Under the pieces are notes generated by a model. The model was not told the DNA's origin. It did no database searches and saw only the letters and a list, made by a program, of their open reading frames with translations. A stretch of DNA of 64,000 nt from Cryptomeria japonica (lineage: Eukaryota; Streptophyta; Pinopsida; Cupressales; Cupressaceae). The stretch is taken from NCBI RefSeq assembly GCF_030272615.1, contig NC_081410.1, positions 289,479,957-289,543,956 of the forward strand, given 5' to 3'. The position numbers and the translations under genes are program-made. Below, piece by piece: positions 1 to 11,289 of the stretch. Position 1 is the first letter of the stretch, and the number at the start of each line of letters is the position of its first letter.

Positions 1-932
1 AAGGTCATACAATATTCTTTACCAGAATAGATCCTGTTAGGAATCTCAATCTCTATGAGGAGATAAGTCTGATTAAAGACTACCTTGTGAGAGGATTTCA
101 AATCCACAGATGTGAACCACCTTGTTAGAGGAATTACAAAGGCTTTTCTGGGCCTGCCCGGTTAAGGGTTTCAGACTTGTCGAAGATGTGAGTAATCAAA
201 AAGTGAATGATCTAGCAAATAGCACAGTCTGCTTGGTTAGATCCATGATAGCTCATTGCTAATGCATTTCAACATTACTTCAGTCTTCAGTAAATCCACA
301 CTCTATTACAACACACATAATTGATCTTCTCTTCTAAGATCGCACATAAAAAAGCTCACCAACCACCACAAACCCTAACAGATGCCACACCTAAAACCCT
401 AGACATGATGTCCTTAAAAAAAGAATCTGATTTCATGTCAGTCCAATAAGATTATATTGCAAGTTCCTAGGTTCATTGCATCTAGACACATTTGATAACA
501 CGACACAAATCACCATCAAAGTGTCAGTGGATGGTAACTCATCACATAAATACCGGTTGGTAACTCATCACAGAGTATTACCGGTTCATACAATTTTACT
601 GATTACTGGTTGGTACCTCATCACAGAGTAATACCGGTTTAAACATTAAACCAATTATCGGTTGTCCAAAAATGAAGACTGGGAAAATGATAACTACTGC
701 TTCAGTTTCTTCGCTCCACTTGAGATCCTCGAATTGCTTGAGGTCTCCATACCGCTTGAGATCGGTCAACACTTTCTGCAAAACACCGATAGCCTATAGA
801 CTATAATGCAATACCAGTTTGGAACAAATACCAGTTGAGCATAAATTATACATACAAAAAGTGATCTCAGAGCAAGTGTGTGTCCATCAATGACAATCAC
901 AACATAAACATAAAAAATGCCAACAATATGGT
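1..932 (-). repeat. Copia-type LTR fragment, truncated by the window edge
   Basis: Read on the minus strand it begins at 932 with TGTTGGCA, the same start as the copia LTRs at 41181 (minus) and 47508 (plus). It is non-coding and rich in ACCGG words like those LTRs. At about 532-640 it has three imperfect copies of a short unit around CTCATCACAGAGTA followed by TACCGGTT. There is no polypurine tract just outside 932, so it may be a solo or truncated LTR. The other end lies outside the window. The short ORFs in it look like chance. Confidence 0.5.
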
Positions 933-959
933 AGACCAGATGTGGCCATCTTGACATTC

Positions 960-2720
960 AAGAAATCATTGCATGTAGACAAGAATGGAAAATCTTTTCA
1001 GGGTGTGGATGATACTAGCAATGACCTATGCTCTCAATTTGTGCCAAACCTTTTTGATGAATGCAAAGCATATATAGAGAGGTTGTTGCATTGATGCTAT
1101 TATGGATAGACATCTTGATGATCCCATTTTTTGTAACATGTTGAGGAAGAGAGATTCATACGTCACATGCAAGGATGTTATGAATGTGGTGACGAGGGTC
1201 CATTCCATTCAGTCATGAAAGCATGTGCATGATGCCACTAGCATCTTATAATGGAAAAAAAATATGACACTAATTTCTTTTTTTTCCAGCAACCACAAGG
1301 TCCCAACACACCTTTCATTATGGGAATACAAAAGTCTTGGATGCTTGACATGATGGTTCAACACTCGCATGACTCAATCATCTCAATGGATTAGATATTT
1401 GCAACAAACAGATATGGGGTAAGTCTCCTCAAACTACTAGTAGTGAGTCATCAAAATATTTTCAAGCTACCCTTTTCATTTGTGGATGCTCATGATCTTC
1501 GTGTTTGTTTTTTAAAACATTATCAATTGTATTCATTTCTCATTTTTGACGAGCAGCAAACGGGGGTGCTAGTCACATGGGCTGTGACATCGAGGAACAA
1601 TATTGAGGAAATTCAAATATGGTTGATGGAGTTGCGGAGACAAGCAAAGGAAAAGAGGTCTGATTGGAGGATCAATGCATTTATCACAGATGATGTGAGT
1701 GTAGAGATTCATGCGATAGAGTAAGTGAATGAGTGAATGAAATGTTTGTCTACATCAAATGAATTATTATGATATGTTGCTCTATGTTTTATTTTATATG
1801 ATCAGGCTCAATTAATCATTGTGTTTGTAATAGGAGTGTTTTTCAATGTCATGTCATACTTTGTATTTGGCACATGCATCAAGCATGGTTGAAGAATGTG
1901 TACTAGTACGTAACAAAGGAAAGAGAAATGGACATTTTTCACTGTCTAGGGTAGATAATGATGGTAATGCATGAAAGTGAAGAGAGCACTATGTAGGAAC
2001 CTGAATTTAGTGATCAACCACGCTTTCTAGAGTACTTCTACAACACATGGTATCAAGCAGAAGGTTGTATCGGTGAGTTTGACATTACCTTGGATTTGTC
2101 TTAATGACTTGTTAACTCTTTTGGTTTGATAGTCCATACATTCGTTTGGTAGTTGACATCCTACTATTATTTTTAATTTTTTTTTTTTTGGTAGCTATGT
2201 GGGCAAAAAACTGTAGTAATTTCCCTCATTCTAACTAGGACACAAATAATGCCATCGAATCATACCATGGAAAATTGAAGTCACTGCACCTAAGAGATCA
2301 TAAAAATACATGCTCAAGGAGGATGGACAATCTATATTATACACTTGTGTTTAAAGTGGAACCATTCTACAAGAATAAGTGAGAGATGAAGCATTTTGGA
2401 TTTATCAAAAACTATAGGTTGACACATTTGCAAACTAGTATGAAGAGGGAAAAGGCAATTCCTGATGTTGATTGTGTTCCAGATGACACTACTCCTGGTT
2501 GGTATTGGGTGAAAAGTTAGTCCTCATGCAACTGGTATGTGGTTAGGAAATTTGGGGATCACTTCTACATCTGTGAATGTCTATGGAGTTTGTGAGGAAA
2601 CATGTGCAAGCATGCAGTGAAGGTTGCTACAATGATGAACAACTCATTCGATGATTCACATGTTCCAGGTAAGTGGATGTTAAATGCAAGTCAACTTGTC
2701 TGGTTCATGAATGTTGATCT
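960..2720 (+). pseudogene. Mutator-like (MULE) transposase with SWIM zinc finger, broken
   Basis: Pieces of a MuDR/FAR1-type transposase appear in order: an N-terminal segment near 1020-1215 ending CKDVMNVVTRVHS; a segment near 1345-1420 (LDMMVQHSHDSIISMD) leading into the core; the core at 1530-1724 with FLIFDEQQTGVLVTWAVTS and INAFITDDVSVEI; FQCHVILCIWHMHQAW near 1835-1895; and a SWIM finger near 2530-2625 of the form CxCx7CxH (CEC...CKH). Likely splice sites are gtaag at 1417 and 1721 and an acceptor ...gtaatag ending near 1833, so the copy kept introns. In-frame stops near 2518 and inside the SWIM finger show it is dead. The intact family catalyses cut-and-paste transposition in the nucleus. 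I found no terminal inverted repeats, so the element ends are unknown. A domesticated FAR1/MUG-like gene relic is a less likely reading. Confidence 0.7.
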
Positions 2721-2757
2721 TTGCTGACTTAAAAGATGTGTATTTCACTCTAAGATT

Positions 2758-3207
2758 TTGTTTCATACAAATCCTATTCCTATATCGACTCCAACATCTG
2801 CTAATGCTAATAAAAACCCAACACCTCAACTTGTCGTTGATAGCATTTTCAATGCAGATACAAATTTAGAGGATGTTGGAACTTTAATGTGGAATGAAGC
2901 TAGCACAAAGTTAAAGATGTTGTTGCAAACAATACCACGTTCAGGCAAAAAACTAATGGCATTTGTAGGCTATTTGGATAGGTTCATGGTTGATCTTGAG
3001 AATGTCGGTGCCATGGCATTTGATTTTAGTCCCTCTAGCGATCTAGCCAATACAAACACTGTTCAAATGTGGCCTTGGTTCAGTGCAAGTAGGGACCGTC
3101 GTCACATTCAGCGACAACATAGGAAGACTACTATGAAGGAGATCTCTCATGATGTTCCGCAGCCTATCACCTTTGATTTCCCCTTTGAGACTTATAGGAG
3201 GAGATAG
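2758..3207 (+). pseudogene. Likely C-terminal tail of the MULE protein
   Basis: A 149-codon open stretch follows the SWIM finger directly. It starts with a Ser/Thr/Pro/Asn-rich segment, has a helical middle (TKLKMLLQTIPRSGKKLMAF) and ends in a basic Arg-rich tail. Low-complexity tails after the SWIM finger are usual in MULE and FAR1-like proteins. I see no named domain. I assign it by position and direction only; it may be a separate short ORF. Confidence 0.4.
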
Positions 3208-5319
3208 GGAAAGAGGCAATTGGATGAAGCACAGGAACAACATATCCTTGCCACTGCATCGATTTCATCTAATATAGATTGGTACTCAAGTGTCACCTTT
3301 AAGTGGTTTCTAAACATGTCAATGGGGCATGCATTTATTTAGTCATCATGTTTTGCAGTTGGTGAAAGTGATCCACACATAGGTGTGACAACGTTCAGTA
3401 CACCCTCAACATATGGGCATAGGAGTCCTCATCGATGATTGAATTTTGATGGTCTTTACGTGGACAAGGATCATAGAATGATCCTCACTGATACAAATTT
3501 TGGTATTATTTTTTCATCTTAAGATTTCTATTTGCAAGTATGTCATATATGTGCTCCATGTCCCTCCATGTTTAGTCTTTAATCATTCAACATGTTGTGT
3601 AATATGGACTAGCTTAGTTTGTTGTAATTTTGTTGTATTGTTGAGTATTATTATCCCTGACCATCTTTTATAATGTATCTTTGTATGCAGGTCCCATTTG
3701 GCAGTGTGTTGATCTGGAATGATAGATGCAGTTGTGGCCTTCATCTACACATCAGGAGACAGGCGAAGGTATTATGCAACTTAATTTTCATTATTATGCA
3801 TTTATGTCTTACATTTTTTGAGTGCTTAACACTCTTACATCTTACATTTTTTGAATGCTATAGTTAAATCACTAACACTCCTATTGTATGTATCTGCAGA
3901 TTGCTAGCGACGTTAGCAGACAAATCCCAATAGTCTGCCTTGTTTCAGGTCCTCCCAAATGACATTAGAGAGGATGTTATCTAAAGGATAATTCCCAGTA
4001 GGACAACTGGTTGGAAAGTTTGTGTCGACATATATTATGGGAGGGATACCAGGATGACTATGTTCGTACATGAGGTATACATTTTCAGCCGTTTAATGGT
4101 TTGGGAGACCGTCACTATGTATAGGTGACTATGGGCAATATATTTGGCCTTTACGTACTAGTCAATGGCTCTCCCTCGGGTTCATATCATGTGCACTGAG
4201 AGATCCCCATTGAGACGTTATTGTAGAGGTGGACGGGCCCTGGTGCTTTGTCCCGATGAGACTATCGAGGATGTCACTACCTTTTTTCCTTGGAACCTTG
4301 TCATCTTGGACTATACCCCCTATTTTACAACATATGGTAGTCCTCAGCCAACATCGAGGTTCACTAGGATTCAAAGTAGATTTTCATCGTAGAGGAGGTC
4401 CTCTCGTTAAAATTATATAACTGTTCCTATATGACTATGCTTTTTTTTATAAAACAGTTCATTTATATGTTTACATAGCTGATCTTCGTATGTTTGTCTC
4501 AAATATGTTTAGAATTTATATGATTATCTGGATACACTTTATATGTTTACAAACCAATACAAAAAAACTAAAAAACATTTTCTCTTAGGAAATTGTTAAA
4601 TTACTAACACGATACAAATAATAGTAATACGAACACTTTATTATGTCAATAAAGCTGAAAACTCTTTCACTAACACGATATGTTAAATTACACACTTGAC
4701 ACTAACATGATATGTTATACAGTATCTTTCCATGAAAGCATTTTACATGAAACCACAAAAAAGGGATGTTTATCCTCAGATTAAGTTAATTCACCATTGA
4801 TGAACAAATTTATGTAAATAGGAGCAAAGAAGCAAAGTTTAAATTACTAATGCTTAATGAATTATAGAAATGATGATGCCAACCTTTTTTTTTAGTATTG
4901 CTCAATGAAAGATACAAATGCATGATACATTTTGTTGTGGGCATTTGCAGTTAAACCAGCAAAAGACATTAAATACATAGCAATTGAAATCTCACTGGAC
5001 CGAACAAATCATGTTAACCATTTTTACCATCTTCTTTTACTTTGTAAAAATATATTTATTTCTATAGGACATAGTTTTCGTTACTACCCATTTTCATCCT
5101 TGTATTAAATTCTGACACTGTAGCAAATGTTCAAAATTTCTATTTCTCTATCTATGTTTTTTGTTTTATTTTCAAAATCCATTTTACTTGGACCTAGTTT
5201 CTACCTTATATAACAAAACTGGGAGAAGCGACAAGCTTTGGACCATTATAATATAACCATTCATTGCTAACTAGCATAGTTCTATGTAAAAAAAGGAAAC
5301 AAAATGCTTTACTCACTCG
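3208..5319. other. Unassigned AT-rich stretch downstream of the MULE relic
   Basis: No gene is recognised. Short open pieces on the plus strand at 3380-4390 (for example a 75-codon frame at 4165-4392 overlapping a 70-codon frame on the other strand) may be remnants of a MULE-carried sequence, but match nothing I know. Between about 4600 and 4720 the words ACTAACACGATA and ACTAACATGATA recur. The rest is AT-rich and non-coding. Confidence 0.4.
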
Positions 5320-6135
5320 AGAGCCTTCCTCATATAGGTCTTCTCTCATTGGTACACATCATAATTGGTTGGTTATTTATAATTTTCAATAGCACGAACA
5401 CTTAGGAGAAAATCTTGCAAGCTTTTGTCAGTCATTGCTCTTACATCCACGACAAATTTTGAATACCCAATCTCTAATTGTATAATCCTATCCTGAAAGT
5501 CATTGAAAGTTTGAATGCTCATGTCCCTTTCCTCCTTCATATGTCTTATAATCTTTGGTATTGTTTGAGAGAATTCATTTTTCCAAACATCAACATCATG
5601 TATGCACCCTTTCTTATCAAGGATATGGGGTATTGTCTAGTGTTGAAATGTATTAAATCTTTCAATTTTCCCCCCTTTTTTGTCTTCACTGGCAACATAA
5701 CTGACACCTTTGACAATTGCATCTACTGATGTCCAAGTGTTTTTTATTTCAAGAGAAGCATCAGGATTCCAATGTGTTATATCACACAGAGTGTGTAAGG
5801 TTCTGTATGTTGGCTGCCACCTCCTTGATAGAGCCTCCAATTTAGGTTTAGCTATTGTAAACACTTCTTTCATATTTAGTAAGGACCGGTAGCTCTTATA
5901 CACCTCATCCAACTTGTCAATGTGTGACGTAGTCTATGTGTCAATATTTGTTCAAAGGTATTGAGGATTTGATGTCCCACATTCTGATAGGCTTCTTCAT
6001 TAGCGACTTTCAAGTCCTTGATTTCTTTCTCATACCTCTGCTTCTCTTCTCTCCACCCTTTACAATTGTCAGTGCTACATCTTGGTGTAGGGGTAGCGTG
6101 ATTATGTAGAGTAAGGGCCTTGCATTGGTTATAAG
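5320..6135 (-). pseudogene. Retroelement accessory ORF, C-terminal third (minus strand)
   Basis: On the minus strand this continues the ORF that starts at 12971. Near 6000-6120 it has a charged helical stretch (KGWREEKQRYEKEIKDL), then the segment at 5912-5637 with MDEVYKSYRSLLNMKEV and ITHWNPDASLEIKNTWTSVD, and a further helical part to about 5320. It is cut from the preceding third by the LTR starting at 6136. A long protein ending in coiled coil and helices resembles in layout the accessory ORFs at 24718-28694 and 32915-36918, but sequence identity is not obvious. Function unknown. Confidence 0.45.
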
Positions 6136-7180
6136 TGTAATACCCTAAAAATGGTCATCTAAACCATGGGCCCTAAGGTCCTAACCAAAGGAAATTAAAT
6201 CAGCCTTGAGCACACAATTAATTCTTTAATCATCAAAAATCACATGGCAAATTAATTGCTCAATATTAATTAAATATTTATTTAATTAATTGAATCATTT
6301 CCAAGAAAATCATTTTGATCAATTATCCTATTTTAATTTATTAAATATCCTTGCATATTTAATTAATTAATAAATTTGCCATTTAATCATGCAAAAGGAA
6401 TTAATTTATTACAAAAGAGGAATTAATTACAAAGCAAGAGTTGAATTCAAAATAAAAAAAAAAAATTGAATTGAGAGAGAAATCAAACTTGAGATATTAT
6501 TTCTTTTTCTAAATTTAGAACTTGAAATCAGAAAAGCAATTAAATTGAATTATTGAATTATTCTCTAAAATTGGAACCCAAAGCTTTTCAGAAAAAGAAG
6601 TTCAGTTGCATTGAAAAGACTCTTTTCTTGAATAAATCAAATATATGCATGGAATTAATTTATTATTATTTCCAATGCAACTTGGTCTTCTAATCTAAAT
6701 GTTTTCTAGTTAAACTATAATTGGAATCTATCTCAAGGTTAACTGAACCTGATTTCTCAATTATTTTCAATTAATCCTAAATTGAGCTTTTCTCTTGTAA
6801 TTCTCTATAAATTCATCTTTCAGCTCTCATTCGAATTCACCCCAGAGATTTTTGAGAATATGTTTGGAGATTATTATCATGCTAATTTTGCTCTGGAGTC
6901 ATTAAAGATCATTGTGCTTTTTAGATTATTTGCATCCATCATTGCTTGAATCCATATTGCTTGAATTGATTATTGCTTGAATTATTCATCCATTTTGCAT
7001 CCATATAGTTAAATATCATATAGATTAAATCCTTCATCTTGGTGTAGACTAGTCATTAGTATTACTTATAAAAATCTGAGAGAAATCTTATACTCGCATC
7101 TTTTAGAAGGCAATTAGTCGCTTTGTTATGGTTTATTACTTATTGATTATTGATTTACTAACCATACATGTAATGACTTA
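6136..7180 (+). repeat. LTR (solo or 5') of the TGTAATACC family
   Basis: It starts with TGTAATACCC at 6136 and matches, over at least 740 bp, the sequence from 63219 to the window end, which also starts TGTAATACC. It is AT-rich, with many TTTAATTAATT words and a plus-strand TATA box (CTATAAATTC, about 6805) also present in the second copy (about 63888). The 3' end is uncertain: coding sequence of the interrupted minus-strand ORF resumes by about 7230, and no clear repeat of the left flank ATAAG was found. With no primer binding site visible it is probably a solo LTR. Confidence 0.6.
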
Positions 7181-7229
7181 ATTGAAGTGTTGTGCTTGCA
7201 GCTACAAACCACTTTTTCATACACACAAT

Positions 7230-8177
7230 TAATTTGTGTTTTTTCTTTTTCTTGCAATAGAAATTTTAACATACAACCTATTAATTTCTTCGTTCATTTC
7301 CTTCTTCCCGTTTTCAAGTTCAAACATTCTTTGTTGCATGTGTTTCACTACAACTCTGGTAAACATAGCAGAGTGCATAGTCAATGTGGCCACCTCCAAT
7401 GGGGAGGTATTCTTCACTATCTTCAAAATTGTTGATCTCTGCTTGTCTTTTACCATATCTAGTAGCCTAGGCTTGCTAGTGCTTTTATGCCTCACCCAGG
7501 CAACTAGTATCTCAGTTTTGGGATTATATCTCAATTACCCCTTCATTAGAATCGAACTCTGCCACTATTTGGGGGTCTTCTTGCTGTCTCACTTGATCTA
7601 ATAAGAACATTTCTTTTAGTTTTATACCTAGAACAATTAAAATTCCACTCTTCATCACCTTCTCTTTTGCTTCCACAGGAGTAACATTTATTTCATCAAA
7701 ATTCATTTAAGTGAAAGTCTATTTTGTCTCCTCAAACTCCTTCATTTTTATCTTTAACCAAAAATATTTGAATTCTATGGTATGGATGAGCTCATCATCT
7801 TCCACAAACCTTAGTGACATTTATATCTTTTCATCTACAGTATTGCTAAGCTCTGCCCCCTCTTCCAACTGAGCTTCATATCCATGGGTTTCTTATTCAT
7901 ACCTTGCTGGACCTATTCTTTGCACCTTCATTGCCCTTTGAAGCTTTTAATGTACTAATTACTTCATGACTGTCCACAACTCCTCCTGAATCTCCGTCAC
8001 TATCCCCAACTACTTTCATGTCTTCATAGAGCACCAATGGTCCAGGATCATTAATTCTCTATTTTTTGTGGAGGTGATGTCCGTGGAAGTGCTTGAGTAG
8101 ATCCCTCTTTGGATTGGGACTGACTGCCTATACATTTTGTATAGATTGTTTGTAATTTATGCAAATATAGATCAATT
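7230..8177 (-). pseudogene. Retroelement accessory ORF, middle third (minus strand)
   Basis: On the minus strand the reading continues from the insertion edge at 8177, first as KKIDLYLHKLQTIYTKCIG and then a Ser/Pro-rich segment, through 7706-7524 (VTPVEAKEKVMKSGIL) and 7534-7229 (LLDMVKDKQRSTILKIVK, then a basic coiled-coil-like stretch). Several frame changes and stops are present. The reading before and after the 8183-11284 element is in register once that element and one TTCTT copy are removed, so both sides were one ORF before the insertion. Function unknown. Confidence 0.5.
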
Positions 8178-8182
8178 TTCTT

Positions 8183-8783
8183 TGAAGAAGTTGAGAAATA
8201 CAACTTCAGAGATCCTAAGAACACCTGCAAGCAAAATACCTGTCACAAGAGAAGAATGGAGACAAAAAAGCAATAATGGCTCTAAAGAAAAAGATTATCA
8301 TTCAGAGAGGGAATGAATAAATAAATACAATAAAATATTTATAAAAGGAGATTATGCAACCCTAAAGTTGTGCAACCCTAAAGAAACCCTTAAGGGATAA
8401 TGTGTATTTAATAATTATAAATACCTACAATATTATTAAATGCCTAATTTTAGCTTAAGTCTAGAGGATAATAGACTAATAATTAAATAAATAATTATTA
8501 GCTAATACATGATAACTCTAGTCTTCGGACATGTAGTGTCGTGGTTAAAACACTTTGTTGGTGAAGCGGTCACCAAGGTTTAAATCCCTGCTGGGCCACT
8601 ATGCTCACAAGGCCTTGTGCCTTCGCTGGGTCGTTGTGCTCATAGATTTGAACAAGTTAAGTGTGGGGATGAGGTCCCCCGTTTGTGGCCTCACTAGTTC
8701 ATAGCTCCAGGTCAAAAGCACAAGCATCACCGGTCATTTTAAAAAGTTTACCAGGCAAAGTTTTAAAAAAAACAACTCTAATA
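8183..8783 (-). repeat. 3' LTR of the 8183-11284 element, split by a SINE
   Basis: It aligns with 10961-11284 from TGAAGAAGTTGAGAAATACA through GATAACTCTA. The last bases lie beyond the SINE at 8774-8783, where the terminal dinucleotide reads TA instead of CA in plus orientation. Confidence 0.88.
8521..8773 (+). mobile_element. tRNA-derived SINE
   Basis: A 253-bp insert starts with a tRNA-like head: box A-like TAGTGTCGTGG at 8534-8544 and box B-like GGTTTAAATCC at 8577-8587, about 33 bp apart as in a RNA polymerase III promoter. It ends in an A-rich tail (TTTTAAAAAAAAC). A 7-bp target duplication AACTCTA flanks it (8514-8520 and 8774-8780). It sits inside an LTR, so it is younger than the LTR element. 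No coding capacity; it would rely on LINE proteins. It resembles Au-type plant SINEs in outline, but I cannot assign the family. Confidence 0.82.
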
Positions 8784-8797
8784 CCCCCCCTTAAAAT
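8784..8797 (-). other. Polypurine tract of the 8183-11284 element
   Basis: On the minus strand ATTTTAAGGGGGGG lies directly against the start of the 3' LTR. It is the usual site for plus-strand DNA priming and fixes the element's direction as minus. Confidence 0.8.
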
Positions 8798-10946
8798 GAA
8801 CTTAGGGAATAGCTAAAAATAACTAAGGACTAACAATGCATGTAAAGAAAATGCATGAAAGTAACAATGGGTCCCGACAACTAGGCTTGATGAGGTACCC
8901 AAGTACAAAAGATCTCACATAAATGGAGAAATAGAGAAAACCTCATGGGAAAAAATCCTCTCCTAAAGAGAGAAATACAAGTGAAGGACTAAAGAAGCCT
9001 CCAAACAAGAGAATGTCCCCAAAAAAGGAACAAAGGATGAACATGAAAAAAACCACTGAAGCATGAAGTTGCAAACACTATCATCGAATAACTATCGGTT
9101 TGAAGAATCTCCACTAAAATATAAGATGATCAGGTAGATAAGACTGTAATCTGCATGAGTGCCCTCAAATAACACTACTTGAATTAGCTGACAAACAAAG
9201 GAAAACAACTGAACTCAAAGATACAGATGGCAAAAACACCAAAGTTTGAAGAGTTGATCAATTGAAGATGGAAGGTTGCCTCAAAAATAGGAATGAAAGA
9301 GTTTTCATATGGTAAATGATCCATCTCACCGAAATGCATAGGTAACCAGCCACTACATTCTCCTAATACATAGGAACAAATATTCAATATATAGCTCACT
9401 CCAATGAACCAAGGAAGCATTAGAACCAAAAACCAATAGGAGAAACCCCCCCATAATGCTGACAAGGGAGAGGGGATAGGTACACTAAAATTGAATGCCA
9501 AGAAAAACTACATGACAAAGAACCAGGAACATTGAGAGTGCAGCAAAAAGTACAAACACATATAAAGGCTAGTGTCATGGAAGGAACACTCACTTGACAC
9601 ACATCATGAGGCTAATGTCATGGAAGGAAAACTCACGTGACAAAGGTAGATGGTAAACACACACAAACATCAAACCCCCCCATGACACTTTATAATGGAG
9701 TGCGAGTACAATAAGGCACAAGATGTGCAAGATCCCAAACATGCAAAGCATAGTGGCACTTTATCTCAGTACATTTGCAAAAATGAAAAATGCTTACAAA
9801 AAGATGTATACAATGCTCAAAGAAGACAAAAAGATTGGAAATACATGAAGAATGGCCAACAAAAAGTCATTCCACCCAAACGAGAAGTTTCCATGAGCTC
9901 ATATGTCCAAGTAATTCACAAAAATGTGAAAACACAAAAAATTGAATAAAATGTATCTAGAGTGAAACATGGAAAAAGTGCATGGATGGATGTGAAGAGC
10001 TCTGAAACACCATCCCAATGCCGTTGGAATCACGAATAACGAAGAAATTGGCAAAAAGATAAGAGCTTGAGACTGAAAAAAAACACCTCTAACTTCAAAT
10101 GGCAGGTGATGAAACCCACAAATCTGGAAAGTAGACAAAACCAGCTTTCCAACAATATCTTGTTTTCCAAAAAACAATATTGTATGCCCAAGTTATGAGC
10201 AAAAAAAAAAACCCTCTTTTAGGGCACAAAGAGGGCTTAATGGGGCCATTGTGCAGTCTGTATTGCTGACATCAACATAATATTCCTTGCTTGCTAGAAA
10301 AAAAATTTGTCGCCTAAAAATATAGCTGGAAAAAAGTTGTTGGCCAAAAAAATCTGCCAGTGTTGGAAAAATGGCTGATTGTTCAGTGGCGAGATGCTCG
10401 GAGTGACGGAGAGGGGATGCCGACAAAAATAGAGTGGCGACAGAGAAAAAGTACAGGGGGGCATCAAAAAATGGCACATTGCATGGGGCCCAAATGAGGT
10501 GGGACTACAGGCGAGAGTGCTACCGCCGATGGCTGGGAGACTTCAGGGGTCGGGACCCTATGGAGCTGGCAACAACCGTCAGCCTGCTACAGTAGCCCCC
10601 GCCTTTTTAACAAATTAAATTTTTTTTTTTGAACACCACATCGATTGTTAGGACCATGTCGGCCTGGGCATGCCGTTAAATTGCCCAATTTTTTTTTAAT
10701 CATCCCCAAAAAGGGAAAACCCCTCCCCCCCAAAAATTCCAAAGGCCAAAGTTGTCCAAATTGGACAAATTTTAGAAAAAAGTGGGGGTTTTTGGGTGTT
10801 CTGAGCTCAACAGTGAAGTCCATTTGAGCCCAAAATGCCCAAAAACAAAGAAGCACCCCATATCCAAATAAAAGGCTTTGAAAAACTTGAAACCCTCAAA
10901 GCTCCAGAAAATGTTAAAAAAAAAAAGAACATGTAGTAGCATATCT
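8798..10946 (-). other. Non-coding interior of the non-autonomous LTR element
   Basis: 2.15 kb with no recognisable gag, protease, reverse transcriptase or integrase on either strand. About 9540-9690 repeats the phrase GTCATGGAAGGAA with CTCAC and TGACA. About 10200-10920 has a run of A-rich and C-rich homopolymers. Nothing else is seen. Confidence 0.6.
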
Positions 10947-10960
10947 GAGCTCTGATACCA
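10947..10960 (-). other. Primer binding site, initiator Met-tRNA type
   Basis: On the minus strand TGGTATCAGAGCTC starts at 10960, immediately inside the 5' LTR end. This is the standard plant initiator Met-tRNA primer site and confirms the minus orientation. Confidence 0.88.
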
Positions 10961-11284
10961 TGAAGAAGTTGAGAAATACAACTTCAGAGATACCAAGAAC
11001 ACCTACAAGCAAAATACCTATCACAAGAGAAGAATGGAGACAAAAAAACAATAATTACTCTGAAGAAAAAGATTACTATTCAGAGAGGGAATGAATAAAG
11101 AAATACAATACAATCCTTATAAAAGAAGATTATACAACCCTAAAGGGATAATGTGTATTTAATAAGTAGAATAATTATTAAATACCTACAATATTATTAA
11201 ATGCCTAAGTTTAGGTTAAGTGTAGAGGATAATAGACTAATAATTAAATAAATAATTATTAGCTAATACATGATAACTCTAACA
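10961..11284 (-). repeat. 5' LTR of the 8183-11284 element
   Basis: 324 bp, TG...CA ends on the minus strand (TGTTAGAG ... CTTCTTCA). Its SINE-free state gives the original LTR length. Confidence 0.9.
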
Positions 11285-11289
11285 TTCTT

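Larger units (their letters stand above)
8183..11284 (-). mobile_element. Complete non-autonomous LTR retrotransposon, minus strand
   Basis: The ends are defined by direct repeats: 8183-8783 (3' LTR, enlarged by a SINE) and 10961-11284 (5' LTR). Both read, on the minus strand, from TGTTAGAG (TATTAGAG in the 3' copy) to CTTCTTCA. A perfect 5-bp target duplication TTCTT lies at 8178-8182 and 11285-11289. A primer binding site for initiator Met-tRNA abuts the 5' LTR and a polypurine tract abuts the 3' LTR. The internal 2.2 kb (8798-10946) has no gag or pol similarity; its longest frames overlap on both strands and look like noise. It therefore must have moved using another element's proteins (LARD/TRIM-like). 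It landed in the minus-strand accessory ORF. Confidence 0.9.

Noticed and set aside
4162-4420. Conserved gene on either strand
   Set aside because: Three overlapping frames of similar length on both strands, no recognisable domain, and no continuity on either side.
6240-6440. Matrix attachment or origin region from AT richness
   Set aside because: The AT-rich TTTAATTAATT words recur in the second LTR copy at 63350-63490 and simply belong to the LTR.
8534-8587. tRNA gene
   Set aside because: Boxes A and B are present but no cloverleaf can be completed; A-rich tail and target duplication show a SINE.
9184-10856. Possible coding region in the non-autonomous element
   Set aside because: Frames of about 60-105 codons overlap on both strands and are rich in Phe/Leu/Ser from homopolymers; no gag or pol motif.
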